A DNA stretch of 64,000 bases from Lutjanus erythropterus. Lineage: Eukaryota > Chordata > Actinopteri > Lutjaniformes > Lutjanidae. Each line of letters begins with the position of its first letter. The stretch's first letter is position 1. Both the position numbers and the translations under genes were made by a program. Of the stretch, positions 23,506 to 33,500 are shown piece after piece. The notes under the pieces were generated by a model that saw only the letters and a list, made by a program, of their open reading frames with translations, had not been told where the DNA came from and made no database searches. The stretch is taken from the NCBI GenBank assembly GCA_020091685.1, contig CM034601.1, forward strand, positions 2,170,920 to 2,234,919. Direction: 5' to 3'.

Positions 23506-25113
23506 CCTCTATCTGCACTCCAGTCGATGATGTTACTGCAGTGTTTTGATAGCTGATGGGAAAAAAAGTTGTCTTCTTTGTATTCCCATTTCAGGTTTTT
23601 GTTTAAATGGTGGGTCCATTATGTTTGGGGTCCAATTGTTATTTTATTTGCTTCTTTTTGAGGTTTTTATATCATTCTGTAGCTTCCCAGAAGTGTTCCT
23701 TTAAATCAGAACATACAGATTTAGGTTGAAGTACATATGCGGTGTCAAAATGCTATTTTCCCAAAGCCCTTTTAAAAAACATTGCTACCAGCTCTCCAGT
23801 GTTTTTGTCTCATTTCAGTTTAAGTTTCTTTATTCAACAAACGGCTCCACCAGACAGAACAATGTCAAATGAGGTACAGTTACTGCATATTTTAGACTAT
23901 CAGTTAATTAGGATTAATATGTTTTCGTCAGTTAAATTTCTAACAGTGATTAATGATTAGTCATTAATATAACACCCCTAGCCAGGACATCTCTGCAGCA
24001 ATATTTAATTTCAAATGGTATTTGATGCTCATTTTGCTTTTAACAAATATTGTCCCTCTTGGGATATGAAAATTGCAGTCATATTGTGATTTTGTTCAGC
24101 TTTAACCTCCATGACTGCTTTTCTGAACAGTTGAGTGTGAGTGAACATTTGAAAAACATGGGGAAAAAATGCAGAGTCGCCCTTTAAACAATATCCTCAG
24201 TGTTACTGAACATAGAAAGATGAGACTGTCCCGGATAACGTAATGATCAAATAGGTTTAGTTGGAGGCTAGTTGGAGGCCAAGTAAGAGCTGGAGGGAAT
24301 TCCGAAGGCTTGTTGCTGAATTTTTGTGTTCTGGGGGCCATTTTATGTTTTTGGACAGAGTGAGTTGAAGTTGCAGACAGGAAATGGAGAAAGAGAGAGC
24401 GGCGTGACTATTGACATTAATAAAGATGGACACCACACCTTCACTTCCTCCAAATGTGAATCTGTAAATTTTTGTGAGGCAGGATTTATGATGTCTACTG
24501 CAGCCAGCCAGCAGGGGGCGATCAAGATAGCCTGGCTTCACTTTTGGGCAGCTCTCATCTTGTCCATTTGTAATATATGTCGATGGGAATGTCATGCCAC
24601 AATGGTTGCAGGCAACGTTGCAGTTATATGACGACATCGCTGTGACCAAGGCGCTCTAAATGTGGCGCCATAGTTGCTGATTTTTTTTTTTAATTAACCC
24701 AGAATACAAAAATGAATAATTTTAGACTGCAGTGCAGATTTTAAACTCTGTGATTGGATGTTTTTTGCTGGAATGCACCGTGAGAGTTTCTCAAAGTTTA
24801 ACCTAGCAGTTGTTTTTGTGCGCAGGCATACACTGAGACTTTTTAATCAAAGAACCACACATTTTCTAAGCTGTTAATCTTTTTTATACTGATGATTTAA
24901 CCGAGTCAGTTTCATGCTCATCCAAGCTGTAGAATTGCTCCAACATCGTTTATCAGAGTGAATGGGACTCGTGTCTCTCTGTTCTCCTCATTTTTAAGAT
25001 TTTAATCTCCTGCTGTTCTCTCTTTCTCTCCTCAGTTGGACCCGTCTCCGAGCACAGACGTCCTCCGCAAGTTTGTCAGAACCACCAACATCCAGAGTAA
25101 TCTTTATATCTGA
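12655..25113 (+). CDS. psmg1: Proteasome assembly chaperone 1 (7 coding exons, 279 aa)
   Basis: PSMG1 (PAC1) forms a heterodimer with PSMG2 and guides assembly of the 20S proteasome alpha ring, keeping half-assembled rings from wrong pairing; it acts in cytoplasm and at the ER. Joined exons 12655-12773, 14670-14773, 16836-16981, 19216-19278, 20202-20400, 23233-23363 and 25036-25113 give 840 bases with no internal stop. The N terminus MATFFGEV, the acidic stretch at residues 17-30, CYVAEDQLFQW at about 130-140, LEQPNIVTGLPAA at about 198-210 and the ending IQSNLYI match vertebrate PSMG1; human is 288 aa. The last residues Leu-Tyr-Ile fit the hydrophobic-Tyr-X motif with which assembly chaperones dock into alpha-subunit pockets. 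The start is the only N-terminal ATG in frame. Identity is secure. Confidence 0.97.
13188..13290 (+). mobile_element. Partial 'cagtttattaggtacacc' MITE
   Basis: 'CATTTTATTAGGTACACCTG' then 'AGTCTAATACAGCAGTCCTG' match the left arm of the complete copy at 36,882-37,198. Related words continue near 13,600-13,670. Confidence 0.6.
13706..14035 (+). mobile_element. 'gctgcaactaatgatt' MITE, copy 1
   Basis: A diverged copy: 'CGACTAATGATTATTTTCAT', 'ATTAATCTGACAATTATTT', an AAATCCTCACATTTGAGAAG core and a degenerate right end. The family is abundant in percomorph fish introns. Confidence 0.65.
14154..14513 (+). mobile_element. 'gctgcaactaatgatt' MITE, copy 2 (complete)
   Basis: It begins TTAGAGCTGCAACTAATGAT and ends ATTAATCGTTGCCGCTCTAG, an imperfect terminal inverted repeat of about 20 bp. 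Internal AT-rich palindromic words (GATTAATCGATTTG) are at both ends. Best-preserved member of the family in the window. Confidence 0.75.
14670..14773 (+). CDS. psmg1: psmg1 coding exon 2
   Basis: Completes Arg40 and runs to residue 74 plus one base. Contains SDFVLAVGHNAA. Acceptor TCATCAG, donor A|GTAAGT. Confidence 0.95.
14774..16835 (+). other. psmg1 intron 2
   Basis: Contains a fragment of the 'tttatgctaagctaagctaa' repeat (about 15,640-15,700), a short TAA tract at 15,810, a remnant of the 'gctgcaactaatgatt' MITE (16,398-16,500) and a repeat at 16,590-16,690 that recurs at 30,915-31,010. Confidence 0.8.
16590..16690 (+). repeat. Dispersed repeat fragment, also at 30,915-31,010
   Basis: 'TTTTCACATACAAGGAATTT' and downstream 'AAATAAAGATGA' recur in the same orientation in ccdc15 intron 5. 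Confidence 0.55.
16836..16981 (+). CDS. psmg1: psmg1 coding exon 3
   Basis: Residues 75-123, frame FLSVYVLTSANWDVVGHASV and then WNERSR, ending DNPS. Aligns with FLSSFVM...WNEW in human. Donor TCA|GTGAGT in phase 0. Confidence 0.95.
16982..19215 (+). other. psmg1 intron 3
   Basis: Mostly unique sequence. A (GT)n tract at 18,061-18,083 and, at 18,581-18,655, a decayed hAT-type right end ('GAGTTTGACATCCCTG'). Nothing else recognised. Confidence 0.8.
19216..19278 (+). CDS. psmg1: psmg1 coding exon 4
   Basis: Residues 124-144, VLICQVTCYVAEDQLFQW plus TEK, one of the best conserved blocks. Donor AAG|GTACGT. Confidence 0.96.
19541..19748. mobile_element. Foldback MITE in psmg1 intron 4
   Basis: Two arms of about 85-95 bp face each other around 19,640. 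The left arm has TTTGGTAATTACCATC, CCATGGAATTATGGGACTTG; the right arm has GGTCCCATAATTTCATGGCA, AGTGGTAATTACCAAG. No target duplication was resolved. Confidence 0.65.
20202..20400 (+). CDS. psmg1: psmg1 coding exon 5
   Basis: Residues 145-210 plus one base, including TADYLCCSSAPFLRSL and LEQPNIVTGLPAA. A CA microsatellite begins two bases after the exon. Confidence 0.96.
20403..20471. repeat. (AC)n microsatellite at a splice donor
   Basis: 69 bp of uninterrupted AC starting at intron position +3 of psmg1 intron 5, so the donor reads GTACAC. Confidence 0.97.
22230..22802. mobile_element. Non-autonomous hAT-like element rich in 'gacttga'
   Basis: Starts CAGAGGTGGAGGG and ends TTGACACCTCTG; the outer CAGAGGTG/CACCTCTG are exact inverted repeats. 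Flanks GAATGTGG and AAATGTTG agree at 6 of 8 bases, as expected for an old 8-bp hAT target duplication. The interior repeats GACTTGA words on both sides of an unrelated-looking 200-bp core. Confidence 0.65.
22889..22926. repeat. (GT)n microsatellite
   Basis: 38 bp of GT inside psmg1 intron 5. Confidence 0.95.
23233..23363 (+). CDS. psmg1: psmg1 coding exon 6
   Basis: Residues 211-254: VLNHCEVHRIAAVVYQCYSD and on to KLGKSIQ. Donor CAG|GTGAGC, phase 0. Confidence 0.96.
23364..25035 (+). other. psmg1 intron 6
   Basis: A (CA)n tract at 23,467-23,504. The segment 24,380-24,630 ('ACCACACCTTCACTTCCTC', 'CAGCAGGGGGCGATCAAGA') resembles a dispersed fish repeat but was not matched to a second copy in the window. 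Confidence 0.7.
25036..25113 (+). CDS. psmg1: psmg1 coding exon 7 (terminal)
   Basis: Residues 255-279 and TGA; ends TTNIQSNLYI, aligning with human TTNEIQSNIYT. Confidence 0.96.
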   Translation: MDPSPSTDVLRKFVRTTNIQSNLYI

Positions 25114-25184
25114 AAACAGCCGTGTCGCACACTGTGCAGTGCAATTTAATTCTATTTTCCTGTGGTAATATACTGTCATTTTTT

Positions 25185-25190
25185 AATAAA
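25185..25190 (+). other. psmg1 polyadenylation signal
   Basis: AATAAA 72 bases after the stop codon, followed by T/G-rich sequence. Confidence 0.7.
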
Positions 25191-26905
25191 GAAATTAAGT
25201 AAAGAAAGTCTGTTCAAATGTCTGTAGCTTAATGATTTATATTGTTGTCCGTCCATCAATAAGAGGTCCTGTTAGTTTCCACAGAGAGAGAATTTTCTAT
25301 ATCAGCTTATAGAAAACAGCAGATACTGTTCTGCTGTTTAATGATTTAAAGAAATCACATACTTAGAGGGAGCTACACTGAGCCTGCATCATACAGACCG
25401 CTGAAAACCTCCTGCCTCTTTTTATTATGTAGAGGTTTCATTTAAAATTAAAGGATACCAAGTTGTTAGTTGAATTAAGGAACAAGGAGCTGCAGACAAA
25501 TGTTCTTAAAGGTATTTACATCCTTTAATATAGCGCCACCAGCAGGGCAAAAGTTTGTCTTTTACTTGTGTCTTTTTTTTAAATAATTTTACGTGATGAA
25601 TAATATGATAAGACCCACATTCAAAAGGATAGAAATCATCTTATCAGACAGCACTTGATGTTTAGTTCTGTTCCTGTTTCTGCTCCCACTGATACTGTGA
25701 TGATGATATTTAGGCAACAATGAGTCCAGAGCAGGACAGTAACACTGAAACAATGCAGTGTGACTTTGATGGGTTTTATAAACAGGTCAGAGCCTGAGAG
25801 AATCCAACCCCCGACTCTCATCATCATTATCATCCCATTCAGCTGACTCACAGGGTTTCAGCCACCTTTTTTATACTGATCATCAGTTGTAATTACAGGT
25901 TTGCATTGCTACAGTCTGAGGTTGACACAAATTTTAAAGGCATAGTTCACCAAAAAAGTAAAATTCAGAGTTTCACAGGAAACAGTGTTGCAGAATCTCC
26001 CAAACAATGGGAGTGAATGGTGACCAGGTTTCAAAGAAAAAACGAGAATAAAAACATATAATGCCTCCATACGGCTCATCTGGTGTAATCCAAGTCTCCT
26101 AAAGCCCCGACATGCAAAGTTATTTGCACCATGTTTTTAACCTGAATCTTTGCTGTAGATCTTTAGCTTGGAGTCATGCTCACATGCACACTGTCTGAAC
26201 TTTGTGTGTGTGTGGTGTGACGGTGTGCAGAAAGCATGTCAGGCATGACTTGACTTGTCGGGACACCAGAGAAGCAGCATGAAGGCATTTTATGTGTTTA
26301 TTCTGTTGTTGTTATGTTTGAAAAGTGGTCACCATTCACTTCCATTGTTTGGGAGATTCGGCAAAACAGTTTTCCTGTGAAACTCTGGCAGTGTTGTGTG
26401 AACTAATGAACTAGTTAAACCCGACTCTCAATCGTCATGAGGGTGAGTACATATGACTGAATTTTCATTTTTGGGTGAACTGTCCCTTTAAACTACCTGC
26501 TGTGTATGAGAGCATAACTGTGTTACATTTTTAAACTCTTCTCTCTCTATAAATAGTATTCAGTATAATTTCTTGTGTAATGAATGGATCAGTTTCTCTC
26601 TCCTCCTCTGTGTTCAGTCTGTACTCCTCCTGGCCACATGACGGCGGTGTTGCGGCTGTGAGCTGTTTGTCAAACAAGAGAGCGAAACTCAAACAAACCT
26701 GTTGCTGTTTACTGACAACCGTTAAAGGGATTTTTCTTTGTTTCCCTTTTCGTATAGTTCAAAAAGTACCAAAATATGTTTATAGCACATTGGACGGAAC
26801 ACTTATAACGCTGCATCAGTGTATAACGACGCCAACTTGATACCGAGTCGATATTTTAATCAGTGAGTTAGCATCACCTGAAGTTAGCTGATGCTAACGT
26901 TCCTA
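25191..26905. other. Intergenic, psmg1 to ccdc15
   Basis: 1.7 kb with one complete foldback MITE (25,934-26,491). The last 400 bases before ccdc15 lack repeats and contain 'CATGACGGCGGTGTTGCGG' (about 26,637), a plausible TATA-less core promoter for ccdc15. Confidence 0.6.
25934..26491. mobile_element. Foldback MITE, Angel-like family, copy 3 (complete)
   Basis: Bounded by TTAAAGGCATAGTTCACC and its inverse GGGTGAACTGTCCCTTTAA, with TTAA at each edge. Arms of about 250 bp are imperfect inverted repeats separated by a loop near 26,150. Confidence 0.8.
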
Positions 26906-27064
26906 ATGAGTGCTAAGAGCCGACCAGCAACTTCCACAAACCGCAGGAGCAAAGAGCAGCCGGCGGTCTCCAGAGCCAACAGGGTGCTGGCCGAGAGGAA
27001 CCAGGCGGTGGTGGCGGTGGGAGCCTGGGTGGAGGGCGGACAGGAGTTCCTGGAGCACCCGGCT
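26906..27064 (+). CDS. ccdc15: ccdc15 coding exon 1
   Basis: Residues 1-53, with VLAERNQAVVAVGAWVEGG. Donor GCT|GTGAGT, phase 0. The upstream in-frame ATG at 26,891 would add MLTFL. Confidence 0.9.
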
Positions 27065-30000
27065 GTGAGTTTGGCATTTAAAGCTAATGAAGCTAATGAC
27101 CAAAGCGTAGCTAGTTTGACTGACCGTTACTGGAGATGAGAAGGTAACCTGCAGGTGTTAGGAAGAGGCCTGAGAAGTTCAAGGTTGTTTTATTTAGGGC
27201 TGCAACTGAGGATTGTTTTGATTTTCAGTTATTTTCTTGATTAATCGATTAGTTGTTTGATCTATAAAATCTCAGAAAATGGTAAAAGATGTCAGTCAGT
27301 GTTTTGCAAATCCCAAGATGATCCTCAAATGTCTTGTTTTGCCCAAAACCCAAAGATGTTCAGTTTACTGACTGAAGAAACCAGAAATGTTCACAACCAG
27401 GAAGCTGGAATCAGAACATTTTTCTTAGCAAAAAAAAAGACAAACCAATTATTTTAATAGTCAGTTAAAGGGTCATAGTTCACCCATAAATAAAAAATCA
27501 ACAGTCATCTACTCACCCTCATGCTGATTGAAGGATGGGTTAAGTTTTTTGATTCACAAAATACTGCTGGAGTTTTACAGGAAAACAGTTTTAAAATGAA
27601 AAAAAAAAAACGTAAAACGCCTCCATGCTGCCCATCTGTTGTAATCCAAGTCTCCTAAAGCCCCGACATGCTGTTTGCACACCGTCACACCACACACACA
27701 CAGTTCAGACAGTGTGCATGTGAACGTGGCTCCAAGTTAAAGATCTACAGTGAAGATTCAGGATAAAAATATGGTGTCAGTAACATCTTTTTTGTAGATG
27801 TCCAAACAGTTGTCCCATTTCTTGGTTCAGGCTCTGGCTTTGCTAACGGAGGAGATTCAGGCAGAGAAGAAGAGGCAGAATGAAGAGAGCCTTCGACGAT
27901 TTCAAGATGAAGTACGCCATCGTGTGGCACGGCAAGCTCAAGTCAGCAAGAACAGACAGCAGTCTATGGTGAGGATGACGTTACTTCAAATGACAGATGA
28001 GCTCTTAGTGACTTTCAATGGTGAATGTCTGTCAGTTGTTCAGATTTATTTAACTTGTTCTATCCAACCAACAGTCCAAAAACTTTATTCTGAACTTTAT
28101 TCAGTGTACAATGATGTAAGCGTAAAGGAGCAAAGCTTCATATTGAAATGATTGTGGATTATCTTTCTGTTGTTTGACACTTCTGTTAATTGACTTAATT
28201 GTTCTGGTACTATATGAAGCCTGATTGTGTTTACGTCCAGGTGATACCTGAGAGGAGAACCCCACATCAGGTGTGGACAAGACATCTACCTGAGGGAGGT
28301 GCTGCACAGCAGAGGGCGATGCAGAGGAGCTCTCAGGAGGTGAGAGGGTATTCAATAGCATATTCATCGAGGAGCATAATTAAATACTTCGAGGTTTAAC
28401 AAAGAAATGCCATGTTTTGTTTGATGGTTTGATGTCTGCACCTTCCAGAAAAACAAAGTAAACAGATACTTTTCTTTATTTTCTTTATTTCACTGATTTT
28501 AATTGTATATTCACATCAGAAAATTATTTTGAAGTAGAGCTGAACAATATGGCTGCAGTCAATTCCACAATCTAAATGGCCTAAAGTATATGGACGTCCC
28601 TGTGCACTTTTGGTCTTGGGCCATTTTTATACTTTGCTGTTTGTGGCAGTTTTGGGAACGCTCATGAAAATACCCCTGTGCACAAAGCCAGATCCATAAA
28701 GAAATGATTTCCCCAGTTTGGTGTGAAAGAAGAAAACCCCCGATTTCATCGCCATCCAACACCTTTGACCGTGAGCCAGCCTGTATCACCCAGCATCACT
28801 CTGTGACCTCATTAATGCTCTTGTGTCTGATTGTGAGATTAAAAATATTGTAGGAAGAATTAAAAACAGGAGAGTGGAGGCTGCGATGGTGGCTGATAAC
28901 CAATGAGAAATGGCACGTCAAAAAAGTCAAAATCTCTTCATTTCATATCAGAGCTGCAATGATTAATCGATTATTTTGACTGTTAAATTCATCACCAACT
29001 AATTTGATAATCGATTAATCATTGTGAGTCATTTCTTAATAATAACTAGTCCAAATTCTCTGATTCCAGCCTCTCAGATTTTCTGGTTTCTTTACTCTTC
29101 TCTGACAGGAAACTGAATGTATTTGGGTTGTGGACAAAACAAGACATTTGAGGACGTCTTCATGGTCTTTGGAAAACTCTGATCGACATTTTTCACAATT
29201 TTTTGTCTTTGTTAATCTGTAGTGAAAATAATTGTTAGTTGCAGCCCTGTTATATAGTTTGTCCACCAGAGGGCGATGAGGGTCACAGTTCTTTAATATT
29301 CACATTTCTCTGTTTTATGTGGGGATGTCATAATGAATATTGGCTGATTCATTCGATTTTTTTAGATTTCAGTATCAGTATCGGTGTCAGCCTTTTAAAC
29401 GCGGTATTTGTCTGGCTGCTGTGTTTGCTGAGGAGGATCAAAGTCTGCCCGGGAGCTCAGACAGACGTCTATCATCTGTCATCTCTCTGTGATGCACAGT
29501 CGGCCCTCTGTGGTCCTGTTTTCTTCAGCAGGCTGCAGTGTCTCTTGTTTAAGTCAGAATGATTGCTTTGTTCCCATGTGTGACTGATAAAATAATGTGA
29601 CAGTGATTAATCTGCAGGATTATTTTATTTCCATCATTTTCCAGTCAAGTGAAGGCATGAGGCAGGTCAGACTCAGACTGGCCGGCTGTCGGACGAGCTC
29701 GCGTGGAGAAATGACATCAGACCTTCCTGGAGGCGAGTGGAACATCTCTCCAACCAGACATGTGAGCAGCTGTGTCTCATCCATGTTCCTCTTTTAAAAG
29801 CACATAGTTCCTATAACTCTGTGTGTAATAAACTATTTTCCTCTGCATCCTGCAGAAAGTGGAATCTCATGTGATGAGAGCCGAGCAGGAAGTGGAACAG
29901 GAGGAGGAGGAGGAGGAGGAGGAGGAGGAGGAGGAAGAAGATGGAGATGATCATCTCTTTGCCAGTCAACACAAATGTCCCCTCATTCAGCACAAGGTTA

Positions 30001-30444
30001 ATGAACACCCATAATGCAGCAGTGACACCTTTTCATCATTGTTCAGTCTGTGTGTGTATTTTTTTTTTTACAAACTTATCTTGGACGCACATTTCAGCCA
30101 ATTCTGACACAAGTAGTTTTCATTTCATTGCAGTTACATTGTGTCAAGTAGAGATTTAACAATTATTTTGACATGCACAGAAAATGCAGTCTGGACAGCA
30201 GCAGTACCATATTACACAGTAGAGGACTGTTGATACGTCATATTTTATCTACACAATTGTTCTAGCTAAAAGAATTCAGAACAATATTATCATGAGAGCT
30301 ATGGAAAATTTAAAAACATTTTCAAAACAGCAAAATCACATTAAATACAGAATTTGGAGATATTCTTTAGGTATGAAATATGTAAGGAATGTGGATCCAG
30401 GAGGAGGACATGTCATCTGACACAGTTAGCCTCAAACACACACA

Positions 30445-30533
<89 letters not shown>

Positions 30534-33500
30534 TTTTCAGTTGTAATTAAATAGAGTTATAATTCAGTCAGACTTTAGCAAAACTCCTTCCAGTTGTGAT
30601 GTTTTCCATGTCTTTTTGAGGACAAACGTTCAAAAGGGACTCATAGGTTCAGATTTCGTCTCAATCATCAGATTCATACTTTTTCTTCGATATCAAAAGC
30701 AATTAACAAAAACAGAAACAGCTGGTAGCTAATGCATCGTGACCGGAGCAGATGCTAAAATCACTGAGATGTAGATCACTTTTACGTTTTATCATCAGTA
30801 GAGTTGCAGCAGTAAATCTGTTTCATCTTAAGTTATATAACATGTCATGGTTACATTCTGTCTTCTTCATCATGTTTATAATTCTGGTTTTGAATCAGAA
30901 ACAGTTTTATTTAAGTAGATTTTCACTTGCAAGGAATTTGTGTGGCGTGTTGATGCATAACAACAAACATATCACTAAAAATCTAAATAAAGATGAAGGC
31001 AAATACTCTCAGATAATCATTTGGTTATGTGGGTCATACAGAGGCGTCAGTAATAAAATTAGACTCATTCATAGCCAGTTAAAAACTCCCTGTTGTAGCT
31101 TTGAATCATGTTTTGTGATGTAATAGTAGATCTGACCAGCAGAGGGTTTGTTAAAACCTTTATGGTGGGAATGTTGAATTTCTGCTTGTTTGCACCAAAC
31201 AAAGTATTTAGTATGTCCAAAAAAAATATTTTGATCTCATCAGCGCGTAAAAGCCCACATACACCAGATGCCATGAATTAGTTTGTTAGTTCAGGAGCAG
31301 GAGCTTCCAAAAGACGCACCCAGAGGACTGGAAGGCCTCCTCTCTAAATGAAACAATCACGCAAAACACAAACTGTAAAACATCTGAAAACGTCTCCTCT
31401 CATCACATCATAAACTCAGATAGTTCTAACTTTATGACCATTGACCAGCTGACAGGGTGTACTTACACACATTGAACTGAGACAACTTCCATTAAATCGT
31501 TGTTTGTTTCACTTTACCACATGACCATTGACACAATGGAAGTACACAAAGTTAATGATAACATATTTATGTAACTTCCCTCGAACACCTGGTGATTCAC
31601 TACACAACAAGGAACAACAGCAACGATAAACAGTGCAGTTTATTCCTGGCTTCATGCAGGTTTCTGCACAATTTCTATCAGGAAATTGACTTGCCAAACT
31701 TATTTTTTTCAGATAAAATTGAGTTAAACCTAAAGGTTTTCTATTTATGTGTTTTGTAACTTGAAAAAACGATGGTTGCAACAATGATGATTTACGTGTG
31801 TCATAAGAAAGGAGGTAAATATTTGTGTTTTATGTTAATTTTGGTCAGTTAGCAGTTTCTGCAGCTCTGCTTTCTATAGATTCTGCCTGCTTTGCAAGGA
31901 TTGTGATCTGGCTCTGATTCTGTCCTGACTGCGTAAATGTTTCAGCTGAGTGGAGCTGTGTTGTTGGATTCTGACAAATCACAGCCTGACCCCGACTTCC
32001 AGTCCAGCCTCAGAGTCCCGCGGGTGCTGTGGCCTCTGACTGACCAAGAAGACCTGAGAAGACAGGTAGACCTCAGACAAGTGCATGAACTTTTGACTTT
32101 ACTTGTTTGAACACTGTCAGACCAAATGCTGCATAATTTATAAGCCGTCTCTGTCTGTGCAGCGTCAGTCTCAGTTCCTGATGCACCGCCGTCTGTACAT
32201 GAACATCGAGAGAGAGCAAGTGAAGGAGAACAGACAGCACAGGAAACACCTGAAGAGGACGGCAAGGTGGTCGCACTATTTTTTCCTGCATCACTTCCTC
32301 TTATTGGTGTGACTGTGCGAGCAGAGTGTGTGTCGCGCATCAAACAACCAACCTGCAGCTTTGAATGATGGCTGTCTAAGTTTGAATCTTTTATAATTCA
32401 TTTCAAAGGTTTCACAGCAGAAAACAAAGCATGTGAACATTAATAGTTTTTGCCAAAATAAAGCTCAGTACTCTGCTTCTGTGTACAGCATAAAGACCAA
32501 CTAAAATACTGAATGCAAATCACATTTGATTCTTTGGCCTCAGTTAAAGTGTCCTCTCCCTGTTTCACTGAAGGATCAAAGCAGAGAAGGAGCGGTTTCG
32601 TCAGGAGGAGGAGAAGAAGTTGGAGAGAGCTCAGCAGCTGGAGGAGGCCAGACAGAGGCTGGAGGAGAGGGAGCTGCTGATTCTGGAGCGGCTGAAGCTG
32701 GAGGAGGAGGAGAGAGCTGAGGAGCTGCAGAGGAGGAAAAAAGAGGAGAAAGAGAAAGTAGCTGCAAGGTGATTAATGCACAATTCATTTGCCACCTATT
32801 TTACACATCAAAGTCTGTTCACAGCTCTTATTACTACATATGTGAAAGTTTTTGCAAAGTGTTTTGTGGCTCCAGAGGAAAGTTGATAAACTGCCTGAAG
32901 TGATTGCACTTAAAGTATTAATATACTGCCACTAATATTAATACATTTGGCTTTAACACTCTGAAAGGTATCATATAAATCACTTTACAGCACCAACCTG
33001 TTTGGGTTTGGTTCAGACGTTCTGATGAGAAAGCTCAGAGTTGCACTCTGGGAAGGTGGAACTGTTGGTGTGAAAACAAAACAGACCAGCCACAGGACTG
33101 TGTGATAGTACATATGTGATTTTAGCCTGAATTCAAAAGCTAAACTGCCAGTGTTAATCTGAAAGCAAACTCCTGATGCACATAATCTAACCTATATGAC
33201 TATGGTAAGACATACGTGTGTGTATGTTCTCACCAACTGAGTGCAGAGAGTTTCCATGAACAGACAGAGAAAGAGTTACAACAGGTGTTTGTGTGCATTC
33301 CAGTACCCATACTACCATACTATTTAGTATGACAGAGAAAGATTTAGTATGTCCCGATACTTGATATGCCAAAAATACCAAGAAGTCCTACTGCAGTATA
33401 AAAGCCAGCGTGGTTTTCTGGCTATTCTGACCCTCAATCATCTGCACAGTAAAAGATTTGTCACATCGACTGAGCCGCTGAGAGAACACAGACAGATGAG

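Larger units (their letters stand above)
27065..27797 (+). other. ccdc15 intron 1
   Basis: Almost entirely two transposon fragments placed end to end: a 'gctgcaactaatgatt' MITE (27,194-27,460) and an Angel-like MITE half (27,465-27,789). The second reaches to within ten bases of the acceptor. Confidence 0.8.
28340..29644 (+). other. ccdc15 intron 3
   Basis: Contains a Tc1/mariner transposase relic (28,575-28,885) and a reversed 'gctgcaactaatgatt' MITE (28,951-29,249). The rest is unassigned. Confidence 0.75.

Noticed and set aside
31942-32343. 133-codon minus-strand frame
   Set aside because: Antisense shadow of ccdc15 exons 6 and 7, which join in frame on the plus strand.
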